64,000 bases of DNA. Origin: Tulasnella sp. 424 (taxonomy: Eukaryota > Basidiomycota > Agaricomycetes > Cantharellales > Tulasnellaceae). A program made the position numbers and the translations under genes. Within the stretch, counting starts at the first letter, position 1, and the number at the start of each line of letters is the position of its first letter. The notes below the pieces were generated by a model. It was not told the DNA's origin. It did no database searches and saw nothing but the letters and a program-made list of their open reading frames with translations. Location: the NCBI GenBank assembly GCA_019633425.1, contig WSUB01000019.1:62001-126000 (forward strand). Direction: 5' to 3'. Below are positions 1-12,540 of the stretch, piece by piece.

Positions 1-839
1 CTGTTTTTGTGAACGGAATGAAAAATCCATGGACCACTGTCATCGCGCACGTTCGTTCGCTCCTCTGTGCTTTTTCGGCTTACCCAGAAGAAGACCTATG
101 CTCCTGCTACTTTCGGCGGTCATCCCAACCTTCTCCCATCTCACGTGCGGGGTGAGATGGGATGGCAGTTGGGGTTAGCACCTGGGATTTCAATTGGACC
201 TTTCATTCATGAACGCGCATTCGGTCATTGGAAGGCCTTACGGGGCTGTGGCTTGCAGCCCCAACGGCGTTTGAATCCATTGTCACATACTCATACTCAG
301 GACTTTTCGCATTCGATGGGCGGCTTGCTTTTCATTGGACTACCTTGCTTTTTAAGCTACTACGCACGGTCGTGATCCCAAACCCCAACGATGACCCTCT
401 TTTTTCATTCTTCCCAATCTTCTCAGCCTCTCTCTCTGTCTCTCGCCTGTTGGTTGAGTACACGTTGTCCGGATGGCTTATCCCCCTTCGGTCCGACACT
501 GCCTCGACCCCCCAAAATTTTCGCGAGCCTGACAAAGGCACACTTGGTGTCGAAGAGATTTGGGAGAGATAGGTAGGTATCGCCGCAGCGGGCGTGGCCG
601 TCCTTATCACACCCTTCACGTCCATCCAGTGGGATTAACGCGCCCGGCGAGGAAGAATTGTCCTTAAGGGAAAAGAGACCCCGTGAAGGGTCTGAAAACG
701 CACGGGCCAACTGAGACCAAGGCATGGCTGCTCGTCGTCCATTGGCTGTGTACATAGATCATCGATGATGGGTGAAGAAGCCCCCCTCCCAGCTAGTGCC
801 GAAGCAGACCGAAATCGTTGTTGTCATAGTACAATGGAT
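1..839. other. intergenic, nothing recognised
   Basis: Only short overlapping open frames of about 60-115 codons occur on both strands, none with a recognisable domain or a convincing splice pattern. I see no tRNA, repeat array or mobile element here. Confidence 0.5.
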
Positions 840-1550
840 GTAAAGAGCCTAGAGCAGAAATGTGATCGAGTTAGAATCTCCATAACGAGAGTAATCCGTG
901 TGTTGGGCTTCTTTGAATTGCGCGCTGCTGCGCTGAGCGTGTCCGGCCGACTCTCGACTCTCTGAGGTATTTATGTTATTCGGCCAACTCCGTAGGTGCA
1001 TCTTTTGATGTATCTCAATTCCGCGGAATTGCTGTATTCGCGTCTTTCCGTCCTCAGATGCGTTAGCAAAGAGACAGACATTGTCGCGTTGCAATAAACA
1101 CCGGCTTGCAGTCTGTAAACTAGTACTGTCTGATGACCATTGCTTTATGGCACTTCTTCAATGATCACGACGCGTCGCTAGCCTCGTTCGGCGTATGAGA
1201 CCGAGCTCGTTCAATTTTTCAACGGGATGATTCCAATGTATCTTCGGCGCGAGCGAAACCGTCTACTGATCTTAAATGTCAAAGCAACCGATTCGGACAG
1301 GATCTTTGGTGCATAAAACCCCGATTTCGCGTCTCTCTATTACTTGCCTGTCTAGAAGCACTCGATAATGTGCGCGCCCAGACCTGTCTTTATATCAAGT
1401 TCGCTCGGATCGTTCCCATCGGCAAAACACCCGACATCACCGATCTGGAGCATCCCGACCTTTTTGTGCTTCATTTTACCTAAAGCATGAGTTAGTGATA
1501 GTTTGAATATCCAAGTACGTGCTACGATCCATCGCAACCGAGCTCGACAA
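840..1550 (-). pseudogene. degenerate DUF6535-family gene fragment
   Basis: This stretch is a decayed partial relative of the intact DUF6535 gene that follows at 2001. On the minus strand, 1352-1460 reads FADGNDPSELDIKTGLGAHI, which aligns with FADGHDASVLWIKTGLSAQL in the intact gene (around 2560-2640). The 845-900 segment matches the 3' end of the intact gene (around 2033-2090) at the nucleotide level, including the YSRYGDSNSI versus YSGYCDSGSV match. The two matching blocks are in the same order and orientation as in the intact gene but much closer together and in interrupted frames. No long open frame survives. I read it as a truncated tandem duplicate. The exact limits are uncertain. Confidence 0.7.
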
Positions 1551-2000
1551 TCTAATCATCAGGTTATCCCGCTCTAGTTCGCCGGTAGTTGCCAGCGGGT
1601 GGCTCCGCATGGCCTCTTCCGAACATTCAAACGGGTTCAATGAAGCCACTTCAGTAGAAGTAGAAGACTCTCGGTCTCTTACTTCCTAGCGGAGAGCTCA
1701 TGAAGAAGAAATACAGCTCCAGAATGACTGGACCCGTATTGTACCCTGACGTTTAGGCTGGACGCACGTGTCGGGAAAACCCGTTGCCCAGCCGTAAACC
1801 GGCAGAACGCCTTAAACTTGAATCTTCAGACTTACTCAAGGCTTCCCGTTGGACAACACGGTCGGCCCGGATTCCGCGGACGAATCGTGAGGCTTCCAAT
1901 CTCAACGTTTCTCTTGACACTACGTGGAGCCAGAAGACATCCTTACGTGTAGCATCGTCAAATAAACAGTTACAACAGAATAAACTTAACAAGTTAAAAT
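1551..2000. other. intergenic, nothing recognised
   Basis: Short open frames overlap on both strands (about 1753-2023) without recognisable protein similarity. Nothing else is visible. It may hold further decayed parts of the upstream DUF6535 relic, but I cannot align it. Confidence 0.4.
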
Positions 2001-5000
2001 CTACAGAAGGCCTACTCCGGTGAGTTGGAACCTAGAGCACAACTCCACCGAGCCAGAATCGCAATAACCAGAGTACTCCCAGTTCGGACCCTTTCCGAAC
2101 CCGGTCCCAATGCTATTGATCAGGACGTCGACGTTCCGGGCCACGAAAGCGTGTATCCCTCGGTGCGCAGCAAGGGACCTGACTAGCTCCAGAAGGTCGT
2201 CGAACGGAATCGACACCGAAAGGAGGACCTCTCCCAATTCCCTGCGCTCCTGTTCGACGTTGGCGAAGGCCAAAAGCCGTCCTATGGCGACCAGCATCGT
2301 GTCGACCGCCCAGTACGACAGTCGCGTTTTGGCACTGCTCCTCCATACCGAGAGTAACGCGTCCGTGGCCAAATCGTGTAAAGGGGTCCAACAGTTCTCC
2401 TGCGGAGGAGTGAGGTCGTTGATCAACCCAGCCATTGCCTTGACGAATCCATCGTCCACCAGTCTGCATGCCCAAACGCTTGATTTGGATAGGTCCGTTA
2501 GAAGCCGGAGAAGTGACGACCGGGTCTCGTCAGCTCTCTGTTCGAGGCAGTCGATTAACTGGGCGCTGAGACCGGTCTTGATCCAAAGAACGCTCGCGTC
2601 GTGCCCATCAGCGAATCGCCATTTGTCACCGAGGGAGTACACCAAAAGCCACCTCGCTTTCTGGTTTTCGTCGTTGCTTGATAGTCGCGACGCTAGAAAT
2701 GCCACTAAATTTGGGAGTTTTTGGATCTTGGCTTGCGTCTTGAAGTTCATTGCCACCCAACCGAGCGCTCTGATCATGAAATCCTCCAGTCTGAGCTTTC
2801 TGCTCATTCCCGAGTTGTCACGCGCAACCCATGCAACGTATTCGAGAGAACTCCACAGTCCTATCTCCGTAAGCGGCTCTAGGCTATCTTCGTCGAGGTA
2901 GAGAGCCTTGGCGAGTGATATGGAGCCCAGGACCAGCCGAATATATGTGACGCTGTCACGGATCCTACGTTTGCCGATGCTGAGGACGATTTTTTGCAAC
3001 CCTCGCCGCATAAATTGCACAAGCGCTCGGTCAGCTTGGATTCTACTTGCGAGATCTTCAATTCTCCGCATAAAGGAAATGTAGATCTCCGCCATGTCGG
3101 ACAATTTGGCTGGATCCGTGACGACTTTGGCGAGTGTTTCCCATGCCCACAATGCGTTTGCTATGTTAAAGCCAACCCTGTCTCTAAAAGAGAAGCATTG
3201 TCACTAACCCATCCCCAGTCCAGGCGAATTACTTACCCAATGTATTCATCTGAAGCTAGGGCCTGCGTGCGCGGGTCCTCCATTCCTGACGCCCATCGAG
3301 GCTCTTCGGACAGGAACTCGAATATTTGACGTATATATAGTGAGAGCAAGCTGAGAGTTGTATCGTCGCATGGAATGCGAACCAAACGAACAAGATCGGC
3401 CCATCCGACGCTCTCACTGGTCGCACGTCCAAAGCTGAAGATGACTTTCCGCAGGACGATCTTGTTTAGAGACTGCTCTGGCCCCATAAGAGCAACGCAG
3501 TAGCCCCTGTTTTGGACCTTCCCGGTGAGAAGGGTTTCGAGGACATCCAGCCTGAGCCATGAAGGCAACTCGGGCCTCCAAAAGGCTTCGCTTGGGAAGG
3601 CTGACCGGACCTGCTCCCACTTTTCTCCGTATTCTGGTTGCCGCAGCAACAAGTAGCAAATGGCGGCTCCGAATCGTTCGGCTCTACGTTTGTTGATTGT
3701 GGTGGGACAATCATGCCACAGCCGTATGGCGTCCTGTGTCAAGGCGAGAAGACATCGCCAAGTCGTCGGATCGTGTAGCATAATATGGCTCGCGACTGCT
3801 GGGTTTAGACAGCAGACATTTTGAGCCACGGTAATTTGATCCTCCAAATTCGATGTCATTTTGAGCAGCCACCTAGCGGCCTGGGCGTTTAAAACATGAT
3901 CTCCATGGTCTCCATGTTTCAAACGAGTCAGAAGACCAGCAGAAACTACGCTCCTGTCGTGGTCACTCCCTCCTTCCGTCGTCCCAAGGGGGAATCGTGA
4001 TAAAAGTGCCGCCGTCCATGGCGAACAAACAGCGATGACTGGCCGGAAAACGTTGGAGTATACCCTCCCTATCCATAACCGCTTCAAGGCGGTTGGAAGG
4101 ATTTTCAGGATCGGAAATGCGTACAACACCACTCTCCGGAGACCGACCGATACGGCTGTTTGATACGGACAGAGAGGAGAGAGTGCTCCGGCGGTGACCG
4201 TGAAAGCCCCTAAGAGGACTCCTGCACCACCAAATGCGATTACAATACCTGCCACCACCTGGTTCACGGGGAGCAGATAAAGTGCTAGACCCGCGAAAAA
4301 GAGGGAGACGGATAGGAGAAGGAGGCTTGGGAGGAGGAGGATGACGGTCTCCAAGTGCCATTGCTGTGCGCCATTAAATTTCAATTGCCGAAATCGTGCC
4401 TGTTCCTCCAATGTGCCCGTATGACCCGTCCGATCGAAACTCTGCAGCCATTCCTTGGCTAGCATGGCACCCATTGCCGAGATGAGGCTGCAACATAGGC
4501 TAGCGTAGAGGAGGCAATTGGAGGCGATTATGGTCGGTGGCGGTGGTGGTGAGAAAGGCGGAGAGAGGTCGGTTGCGGTGAGAGTTCTGTTATCGGCACG
4601 CAAGACGAGGAGCTCTAAGAGTGCATTCGTCTTGTCTGATGGATCGGGTGATAGTGAAGATGTTGCAATGGAGATAAACGCTGTGTTGACAGCAGAGAAT
4701 AGACCGGCCTGGGAATCATTGCGGGGGATGCCAAAAACAAACGGATGTAATTATCGATCACGCGCGAGACAAATTGCAGAAAAAAATCACTTACAAAGAT
4801 AAGGAGGACGTCTAAGTTACCGTTTAAATTCCTAGACATCTCTCTGTCCTTTCTATCCGCTAACTCGTCGTATCGCTTCCAGAAATCGCCAATCTGGCCA
4901 AACCGAGAGGAGAGATTGGGCACATAGTTGTCCTGGAAAGCTTCCGCAGCACGTGGTTGGGGATTTGGGTCTTCCTGCATCACCTTGTCCCACTGTAGAT

Positions 5001-5139
5001 ATGTGAAGGACGTTAGGAGGTGGTATCGTGGATGGAACAGACGCGTGTCCAGAACACAGCCACGAAATCCCAGCGTTGCACGGCCAGACTTCTTTCGCTC
5101 GTGGTGATGGCCACCCAGGAAAAATAGGCGCTTCGTCAC
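2001..5139 (-). CDS. DUF6535 domain-containing membrane protein
   Basis: This is a member of the large basidiomycete DUF6535 family, whose function is unknown. Exons read on the minus strand are one ending at 4795, then 4708-3237, then 3177-2001, joined by introns of 86 and 59 bp whose phases agree. The family core is clear: WDKVMQEDP and DLLIF-type residues lead into AGLFSAVNTAFIS, then a stretch of hydrophobic segments (CLLYASLCCSLISAMGAML, a leucine-rich pair around SLLLLSVSLFFAGLALYLLP, and VAGIVIAFGGAGVLLGAFTV) separated by a conserved KEWLQSFDR-like motif. The C-terminal 550 or so residues look helical and armadillo-like but I do not recognise a domain. The first exon is uncertain: an acceptor sits just before the WDKVM codons (about 4992), so the true start may lie further upstream, near 5200. 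A decayed relative lies directly downstream. Confidence 0.8.
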
Positions 5140-5519
5140 TTCTCGTAATTAAGCAACAAAGCGAGGCGCCGCATGGCCGAACCAACCTCTGATGTGCTCG
5201 TCCATGCGAGCTTGCCTCAGGACCTATTGAAATCATTCAGTAATTCTGGTGTCATTTGACTTAACACTCAGGGCGGGTGAATTGCAACCAAATCATAATT
5301 ACTGAGATTAGTACGTTATACCATGATGAATTTGGAAATCGGCTTATATTGGAGGGAAGGCGGAATTATCCTCTGGCGGGCGGATCCGAATTTGGTCCCA
5401 ATTGCTGCTTATGTAATGGCTTGTTTGTTTTGTTTTTCCCCAACCACCTCCAGTCCTGTCGCGTCACCCCTGATCTCCTGGAGCTGCCCGCGTCTAGCCA
5501 CCTTGAACGCGTGGAAGCG

Positions 5520-8088
5520 ATGGAGCGGGGCATTCTTATATCAGCTGCACCTCGAATTCGCGTGCCACAAGCGTTATACGCGCCCAACGTCATCTACATA
5601 GACCCCAACGATCTGAACAAGGACACTAGCCCTCTTGCTGTGCTCATTGGTGAGCCCTTCTGATACTAAGTTTAGCTCAATAATGCACTTCTGATTACTC
5701 TTTATGGGGTGTGATCTTCTTTCGCTCTCAGTACTTGCCGTGTTTAACGGTATCCTCCTCTGCGTGCTTCTCCTGCTACTGGTCGAGATGTGGAAGCGGA
5801 GGACCGGCAGGAGGCCCATGTTCAGAATCCCTGGTATCGACTATGTGGATCCGGAGACGGGAGAGGATAATGAACGCTTGTCCATTCCTTTGCGACCTCC
5901 GAGCTCCATCCCACCGACACCCACCGTTATCCCTCCGACTCCCCCGCCTCCTATCCATCTCGGAGGACCAACGAGGATCGATGAAATTGATCCTCAACCG
6001 ATACGTGCTGTTAACAACGTACTCTCCCCGCAAGGATTTGTTCGCTCCAACGGAAGTTCTGATTCCCTCGATTCTGGTCTCGGAGAAGTCCTTCACGGTC
6101 GCCGGGTCAGTCTCTCACTTGCTCCAGCATCGCTGCAATCTTCAACGCCCTCGATTGATGGCCCACACTCCGGAAACAACGTACTGCCTAATCTCCGAGC
6201 AAAAGCGGGCGCCGCTGTAGACTTCGTGGTGAGGGCTCAAGACGAGGGAAGCGGCTGAATTGGACCTAACGCTCACTTTCCTCTCTAGGAGGCCAATCCT
6301 GCGAGCGGCCAAAACAGAGATACCGGCGATTTCACTATTTTAGTTTCACCGCCGACACCTTCCAGCACTTCTCATTCTTGCTCAACCCGCGCCCCGATTT
6401 CCACCTCATTGCAAAGCCCAGAATCTGTGGATACTCCTCTCGGTCACACCACTCGCCAGGTCAATTCCAGGCATACGCTCCTACTGAACGACCTCAACCA
6501 GAACGTTGGCGAGCATGTGGCAACCTATCAACGAGCCTGCTATGACGAACCAGAAGACTTGCTCACCCCCACTACTTCGCAGCTACCCGGTATTCCTTCT
6601 GTCTTTCAGGCTCGTGGCGACCATACCGACAATTCTCTCGCTCCTCCACATCGACACGATTATATCCTTCTTCAACGAGAAAGGTTGCCCTCGTTGGAGG
6701 ACCGCTACGACCCCGAGAATACCAATCCTTTCAGGAAGTCCTCTCCACGGGTCCCGCCTATTGCTCTTCACTATCCAGGTCGCGGCACAAACATACCTAC
6801 ATCCTCCTTGGGTCGAAAGGATATTTCGATGAATCGCCTCGTTCAGCACATGATGACTTCTCCAACCTCAAGTGCCTCGCAGCTCTCCATCCCGCATTCA
6901 GGTACGGCTTTGCGTTCTTACTTTTCTCCAACGAGTGCGATTGTTCCGTTGCCAACGCTTGAGGAGGAGAGCTTTTTGGCGAGGAGTACTGCAGCTGTGA
7001 AGAAGGTATGGAAGAGCGCGTTTGGGCTGAGGTTGGTACGGAAGGCGGGATCAGAGGTCCGTGTCGGAGACGAGGTCCTTGGTGGAAGTACCCAACTCGA
7101 GGAAGAGGTACAGAGGCCGATTCGCGCTATATCAGCTCCAAAGCCGCTTCTGCCTGAAGCGCCAAACTACGCGTATAGCCAGTCTCATGAAGACCAGCCT
7201 TCTCTAGGCCATCCGAGACATGATATACAGCTCCCTCTTTCGCCTTCGCGGGAGACTCTTCAGGGAACAAGTCAACGATCCCCCATGGCCGATACCTCTA
7301 ACCTCTCGAGACTTCGTACTCCTGGAATAAAAGCGGAAGATGCCAATAAGATGAAGCCGGTGACTCCCCAGTCTCCTCGGACTTCACCTAAGGTATACCA
7401 TCACTCTCGCGTCTCGTCCTCACCTTTCTTCCTCCAGGCTTCTCCGAGGGTTGTCTCGATGCACCAGCCTGAGACTCTGGCCGCAGTTAACGACCCTCCT
7501 TTGGAAGAAACCCCAAATCATGAACATACGGACGGCGGTCTTTCCGAGAAGAATGGATCGCCTAGCTGCTTGTCATCGACGTTTTCCGATGATCGTCACT
7601 TATCAATGCTCCTCTCGTCTGCTGGGCTGTCAGCCTTCCCAAGCCCTCCCCTCGGCCTTGCCTTTCCCGATCGTCAACGAGACGCATCCGAGTTTACATT
7701 AGATCACGATTACCACTTGTCAGAACCTCCGCGAGTCAGCCACGGACGTCCAATCGAACTGCCTCCTGCTCAACAAGAGACTTCCATCTACGACGAGTGG
7801 AACTCATACCTACCTACTACTCCAGCCTCGCTTGAAAATATGGATCAAAGATTGCTCGACAGATCACTCTTGTCAATTCGCTCTCCGAATAAGCGCACGA
7901 AACTCTCTGATGGACCTTTTTCAGCCAGGGCGGAGGAAGACGAAGACGGAGAGGTGGTGGATTCAATGCGTGCGGATCGAGATGATCGGGTTCGGCTAAG
8001 CGTACCTCTCCGCTCCGCCTTTACTCCATCCCAGACATCTACCCCAGTCAAATCTGCAGGTCGTCAGAACCATCCGGGGGTTTGGTAG
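5520..8088 (+). CDS. single-pass membrane protein with long disordered cytoplasmic tail
   Basis: I do not recognise the family. Three exons, 5520-5649, 5732-6228 and 6289-8088, are joined by 82- and 60-bp introns and sum to 2427 nt (808 codons plus stop) in one frame. There is no obvious signal peptide. A single hydrophobic helix of about 20 residues (VLAVFNGILLCVLLLLLVEM) begins near residue 44, directly after the first intron, and is followed by basic residues (WKRRTGRR), so the long C-terminal part is probably cytoplasmic. That part is rich in Ser, Pro and Thr with no folded domain I can see, and contains proline runs (PPTPTVIPPTPPPP) and many SP/TP sites. The start at 5520 is the first ATG giving a conserved-looking short luminal segment; the frame stays open upstream to 5277, so an earlier start is possible. 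Its function is unknown, and a membrane-anchored scaffold or wall-sensor role is only a guess. Confidence 0.65.
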
Positions 8089-8431
8089 AGTTGTAACGAA
8101 GTTAATCGTGATCGGTAAGAGGGTGTGCGCCCTCCTTCAAGTGCCTCGTATGCTCTAAATAGAGTTATTAAAAATCAATTAAATTGTGCTGAAAATGATC
8201 CCGCGTCGTCGGATCTATATCAAGTTTGCATGGGCTGCGGGAGTACAACATCGTCTCACAACCTCTATAGCGTGACTATACGTTGTGTCCGGTGACGTTT
8301 TATGACGGTTCCCACTTTTGTTTGCTTCCAGGCACAAATAGGTTACGATGCATAACTCGGCTTCAGCAGGGATACTAGATTACTGAAGCGGTGAGGATCG
8401 GGGCTGCATAGGAATATATGAAATGTCCAGG
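8089..8431. other. convergent intergenic region
   Basis: This is the 3' flank shared by the plus-strand membrane protein gene and the minus-strand POP-A gene. It is AT-richer than its surroundings and contains no open frame of note. Confidence 0.5.
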
Positions 8432-11400
8432 TCATTCCCCCTGCCATGGGAGGTCCAAGGCAAGCGCGACAAAGCTCCATTTGTCTGTTGCTGCTTCGAT
8501 GGCCTTCCTAGTTGTAAGCTTGCCGGTACAATGTCCACTCTTCGCCTCAACTCTGAGAAGCATTGGGCTGGAGTTCTCACGTTGCCCATTTTGTAGAGTT
8601 GCAATTTGTTTAAACGAGTGGAGTGGTACGACCCTATCGTCATCTATTACAGGTTCAACATATTAGTGAGATTCATCCGCGTCGGAAGAGATATCGGAGC
8701 TCACGGTCAGCGGTCAAAATCATGGTAGGAGGCAAGGCTTTCTCCCCGTAGCTTGGGACGTTGTGGAGAGGAGAATAGGCTTTGATAAAGTCGAAGTCGT
8801 TTGGATCGCGCGGATCACCATAGTCTGACACCCAAGCAGCACCGATCGTAAATTGAGGGAACTACGGACACGGCAAAGCTCAGTAGCACGAAAAGATCGA
8901 TTCCACGGAGCCCCTACTTTGAGGAGATCCATGACGCCAACGTCAGCTATAGCTGCTCCGAAGGTACCTTGTTCTGCACGGTTGATACAAGCAGCAACGA
9001 GCGTGCCTCCGTTGGAACAACCATTGATGACGACCTTTCTGGGTGCAGCAAGCTCGTTATCGACCAGGTACTTCCTGAGATATATGACAAGACGCGGGGT
9101 TTAGTCTATGGTCGATGAGAAAGGGTGTCAAAAGGTCCTTACGTCGCATAGATGAAATCGTCGTAAGCCTTGACTCGCTTCTCTCGAATTCCGTCTAAAT
9201 GCCACTCCTCGCCTTTCTCCGCACCGCCTCGAATGCCAGGAACAGCCAAAACACCTTTGAACACCTTAACAAACGTCAAGAACGATACTGAGAAGAACGG
9301 GCGCATCGTATTGCTAAAGCCGCCGTAGCCGTATTGAATCGCGGGGGCGGTTCCATCGAGGGGAGTATCTTTGTGCCAAACGATGAACATGGGAACCTCA
9401 ACGCCGTCTTTCGACTTGTACCAGACTTGCTTCGTTTTGAATTCATCAGCCAAGAGACCCTTGACTCGAGTCTCCCTCCAGGTTGTCCAGGTGTGTCCTT
9501 CGATAGTGTCAACGTTCTTCTCTTTGAATCTAAATTGCTTAATGACTCCTGGGTTGTTGAACCCTGAGAACGTAGCAAAAAAGAAATCGTCTTCTTGCTT
9601 CGGGGCTGCGGAGAGGGTACCGACGAAGTTGGGATCCAGACGATGAAACTTGCCTGTTGACGTGACGACGTACAACTCGTCACAAACCTAATGGGATGTT
9701 TCTGAGATGCAGTCTAGCGAATAAGCTTAAGGGATACGTACGTTTCTAGAGTATTGCGCTACAAATGCTTTGCCGTTTACTGGTGAAATGCTACTGAGAA
9801 TTCCTCCGTCCTTGTCTTCAGGAATAAACTCCTCAAACTGGATGGGTGCTGGGTCGTCGGATGGGTCACCTTCGGGCATGCCAAACGTTACGACTTTCTT
9901 TCTCGGCGCGTCTTTATCTGTCATGACAAAATGCTTCCTGTCGTGATTCGAAACGCTACGAATTCACTGTTAACGAGGGTCGAATGAGCGAACGTGGAAC
10001 GGAGATGGCTTACATGCTATACTCCGCATCCCAATTATCGACGATCTTATGCCATTTCAAATTGCCCACTTTCGAAACGATATCCCCATCTGTTCCCAAG
10101 TCGGCCAGGTATAACTTGTTCTTCTAGAAGATTTATAAGCGGGTGTTGGGCTTAATTTCTCGAAAGGTTCGGGGAAGGATCAAATTGAACCCCTACATGA
10201 GAAGTATCTTTGCTGATATACAGCTCAATAAACCGCCCATCTGGTTCTGAGCTCCCGATTCCGAATATCCAGCTGGGATTCTGGTCGTCTTTGTAAACTA
10301 GGATATCTTCCGCTAAAAACGAAGACTTGGCGTAAGGACAGGAGTAGAATGGAACGCGTGTGCCTCACACTGATCGGTGTCAAGCACATGATAGTAGATA
10401 GCTGCATTCTCATCAGACGCCGTCTCAGTGCCGGCCTTGTCGTCTGCTGCTGATCCATGTTCAGCTCTCTCTGGGAAACGCTGTTGAAGGGGGAGCGCGA
10501 CAATCAATATTTGATGGGAACGCAAAGTCAAACCTGAAATTACTTGGTAGAAAAAGCCCTTTGACTCGTGAGTCCATACAATACTGGAGAGTTTCACGAA
10601 GCGAATGATGTCCGGGAGGCGATCTGGGTCGGTTAAGAACCCTCCTTCGTGGCGTTTGTTGAAGGGCTTCGACGATTCTCGCACGTAGATCGTGAAAAAG
10701 TCGGATCCCGAGAGCGAAATGCCATAAGCAAAGTACTTTCCGTCCTTGGAGAACGCGGAAGTGGCCAAATAGGCAGTCCCGTCTTCCACTAACAAATTAG
10801 GCTAGGTAGAAAAAGGCAGTTAGGGCCCCAAATAAACCGGGGGGTGTGGGGATGCCGTGCGCCACGCACATCAAAGAAGACTTCAGCCTGCGCTTCGGGC
10901 CCTTCGTCACCACCAGCGTCAAGTTTAGGTAGCTCGGAGGTCTTTGAGCGACAGAGCATATATTGCGCTTGAAGACCAGAGTTGTAATTCCAGTACCATC
11001 TTCGGTCTTTAGCTAGTCTTGGATAACTGAACTATCGGCGACAAAACGAAGGGTCAGAGACACTGTCGAGCCTATTAATCTCAAAGTTGACCGGACGATA
11101 GGGGAGCGCCGGTCCTCACCCGGTCGAAGTCCCAATTTTTGGTGAGCTCGGATTTGATCTTTTCTCGATGTGCGGAATTTCCGAGAAAAGTCTGAGTAAG
11201 GCTGGCTTGCTCTGCGGTGGGGGTAAATCATGATTTAGACGGAGACGGGCGTTCTCCTTGAGACAACGCACCATTTAGCCAGAAGCTCCGTTCTTCTGTA
11301 TCTCGTTCGAGCCAGTTATAGGGATCTGAGACCTTGACTTCGCCGCTTTTATTTTGGTAGGTGTCGATATGCTCGGTTCTTCGGGTCTTGGGATAGCTGG

Positions 11401-11443
11401 GTGGCACCATGAGTGCACTGACTCTCGGGGACGAGCCAGTCAT
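8432..11443 (-). CDS. prolyl oligopeptidase A (S9A family)
   Basis: A serine peptidase of the prolyl oligopeptidase family, which cleaves short peptides after proline. Roughly a dozen exons run from ATG 11443 ([20 protein letters not shown]) to TGA 8432-8434. The N-terminal motif HIDTY...[14 protein letters not shown] and the peptidase-domain strands ([19 protein letters not shown]) are typical of the family. The full catalytic triad is visible: Ser in NGCSNGGT (about 9005-9022), Asp in [12 protein letters not shown] (codons split by an intron 8644-8704), and His in VEAKSGHC (about 8530). An apparent frame break after MDLLK is only an intron, since the next exon resumes with [17 protein letters not shown]. 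There is no signal peptide, so the protein is probably cytosolic. It has a same-strand paralogue at 15534-18535. A housekeeping or a specialised peptide-processing role cannot be separated from sequence alone. Confidence 0.9.
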
Positions 11444-11665
11444 GGAATGATGCGGGGATGCTTGAAAGCGAAGAAGAGTTTGACGAAGCTGGAGAAAGGA
11501 TAGGACAGAAGGCGGAGAGGAGAGGAGAGCAGCTGAGCTGAGCGAAGCTTCCGGGAGACAACGTTACGTCAAGATACTGGGAGTTTCTGATGACAGTTCG
11601 AAGTGGTGACCACGAATTTGAGTGGTCTGTGGGAATGGGTTGTAATCTATGGTTGGCCAAATATG

Positions 11666-12540
11666 GTGGTGGGCCAAACAAATTATTATTATTTTTGACT
11701 TCCCACCAATGAAAATGTATGAGGAACGTACCCTGAGTGACAAAATTGAGTGCAGGTCGTGAAATGGGTGTCGGCGAGAATAAAATGTGTGACGGCGTGA
11801 AAAAGCCGGCTTTCATTTCACCCGGAGGGACTTCGCGTCGAAATGAAGTGACATCTGCGCGAGTGACCTATCGAGGCGCAAAATACCATTTAACGGCGAG
11901 CGGAAAATCGATTTCATACCAGAAATAGGTGAGCATTCAGTCATACGCCGCGAGATCGATTTCGCGCCGCAGCGTCCAGAGCGTCGAGTTGCACCGTAGA
12001 TAACCAATTTTTGGTAATTAGTAGTAACAACGTCAGTAGCACTGTATCGAAGTCAAGGATGCGTGCTTGTAGAACTTAGAGCCGGCGTACCGAGGTACAT
12101 GTTGGTCCTTGTAGGTGGCGTGAGACCCCGGGGACAATCCCCTTGCGGAGTTTAAAGTTTTGCTAGGACGACCGAGTGTCCTAGCAATCTAATAAGGTTC
12201 TGAGACTGCCCCTGGAATCACAGATCCTAGATGCATCGCTATCTCACTGAGACTCTCCGCGCTATTTACGCCCCACTGCCCTCGGAACCAGAGTTGAGGG
12301 TCGGAAGTACGCGCTGCACCAGAGGAACCCCTGTGGGAACGGAACGGGCTGAGTGGAGCGAGAACTCGGTAAGCGGTCCACGATTTCAGAATTAGCTGTA
12401 CTTACTTCATTTCGACCTTCGGGGTACAATAAAAGCCCATTTTTTCACGCCGTCACACATTTTTGTCACTCAGGGTACGTTCTCCATACATTGTCAGTGC
12501 CACGAAATTGAAAATAATAAAAACCTGTTTGGCCCACCAC
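11666..12540. mobile_element. TIR-bounded non-autonomous DNA transposon-like element
   Basis: Two long imperfect inverted repeats bound this segment of about 875 bp. The outer ends are identical (GTGGTGGGCCAAACA at 11666 and its complement ending at 12540). The arms then stay alignable inwards through GTACCCTGAGTGACAAAA, TGTGTGACGGCGTGAAAAA and TCGAAATGAAGT. The left arm reaches about 11855 and the right arm starts near 12400; the right arm lacks about 40 bp present in the left. The interior has no transposase-like open frame. I see no clear target-site duplication. The left end sits about 220 bp upstream of the POP-A start codon, exactly where the upstream similarity between POP-A and POP-B stops. 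Confidence 0.75.

Noticed and set aside
8380..8932. POP-A 3' end looked frameshifted (several short frames instead of the expected C-terminus)
   Set aside because: Placing introns at 8644-8704 and after the MDLLK codons restores the family sequence through [14 protein letters not shown] and the final exon without any break.
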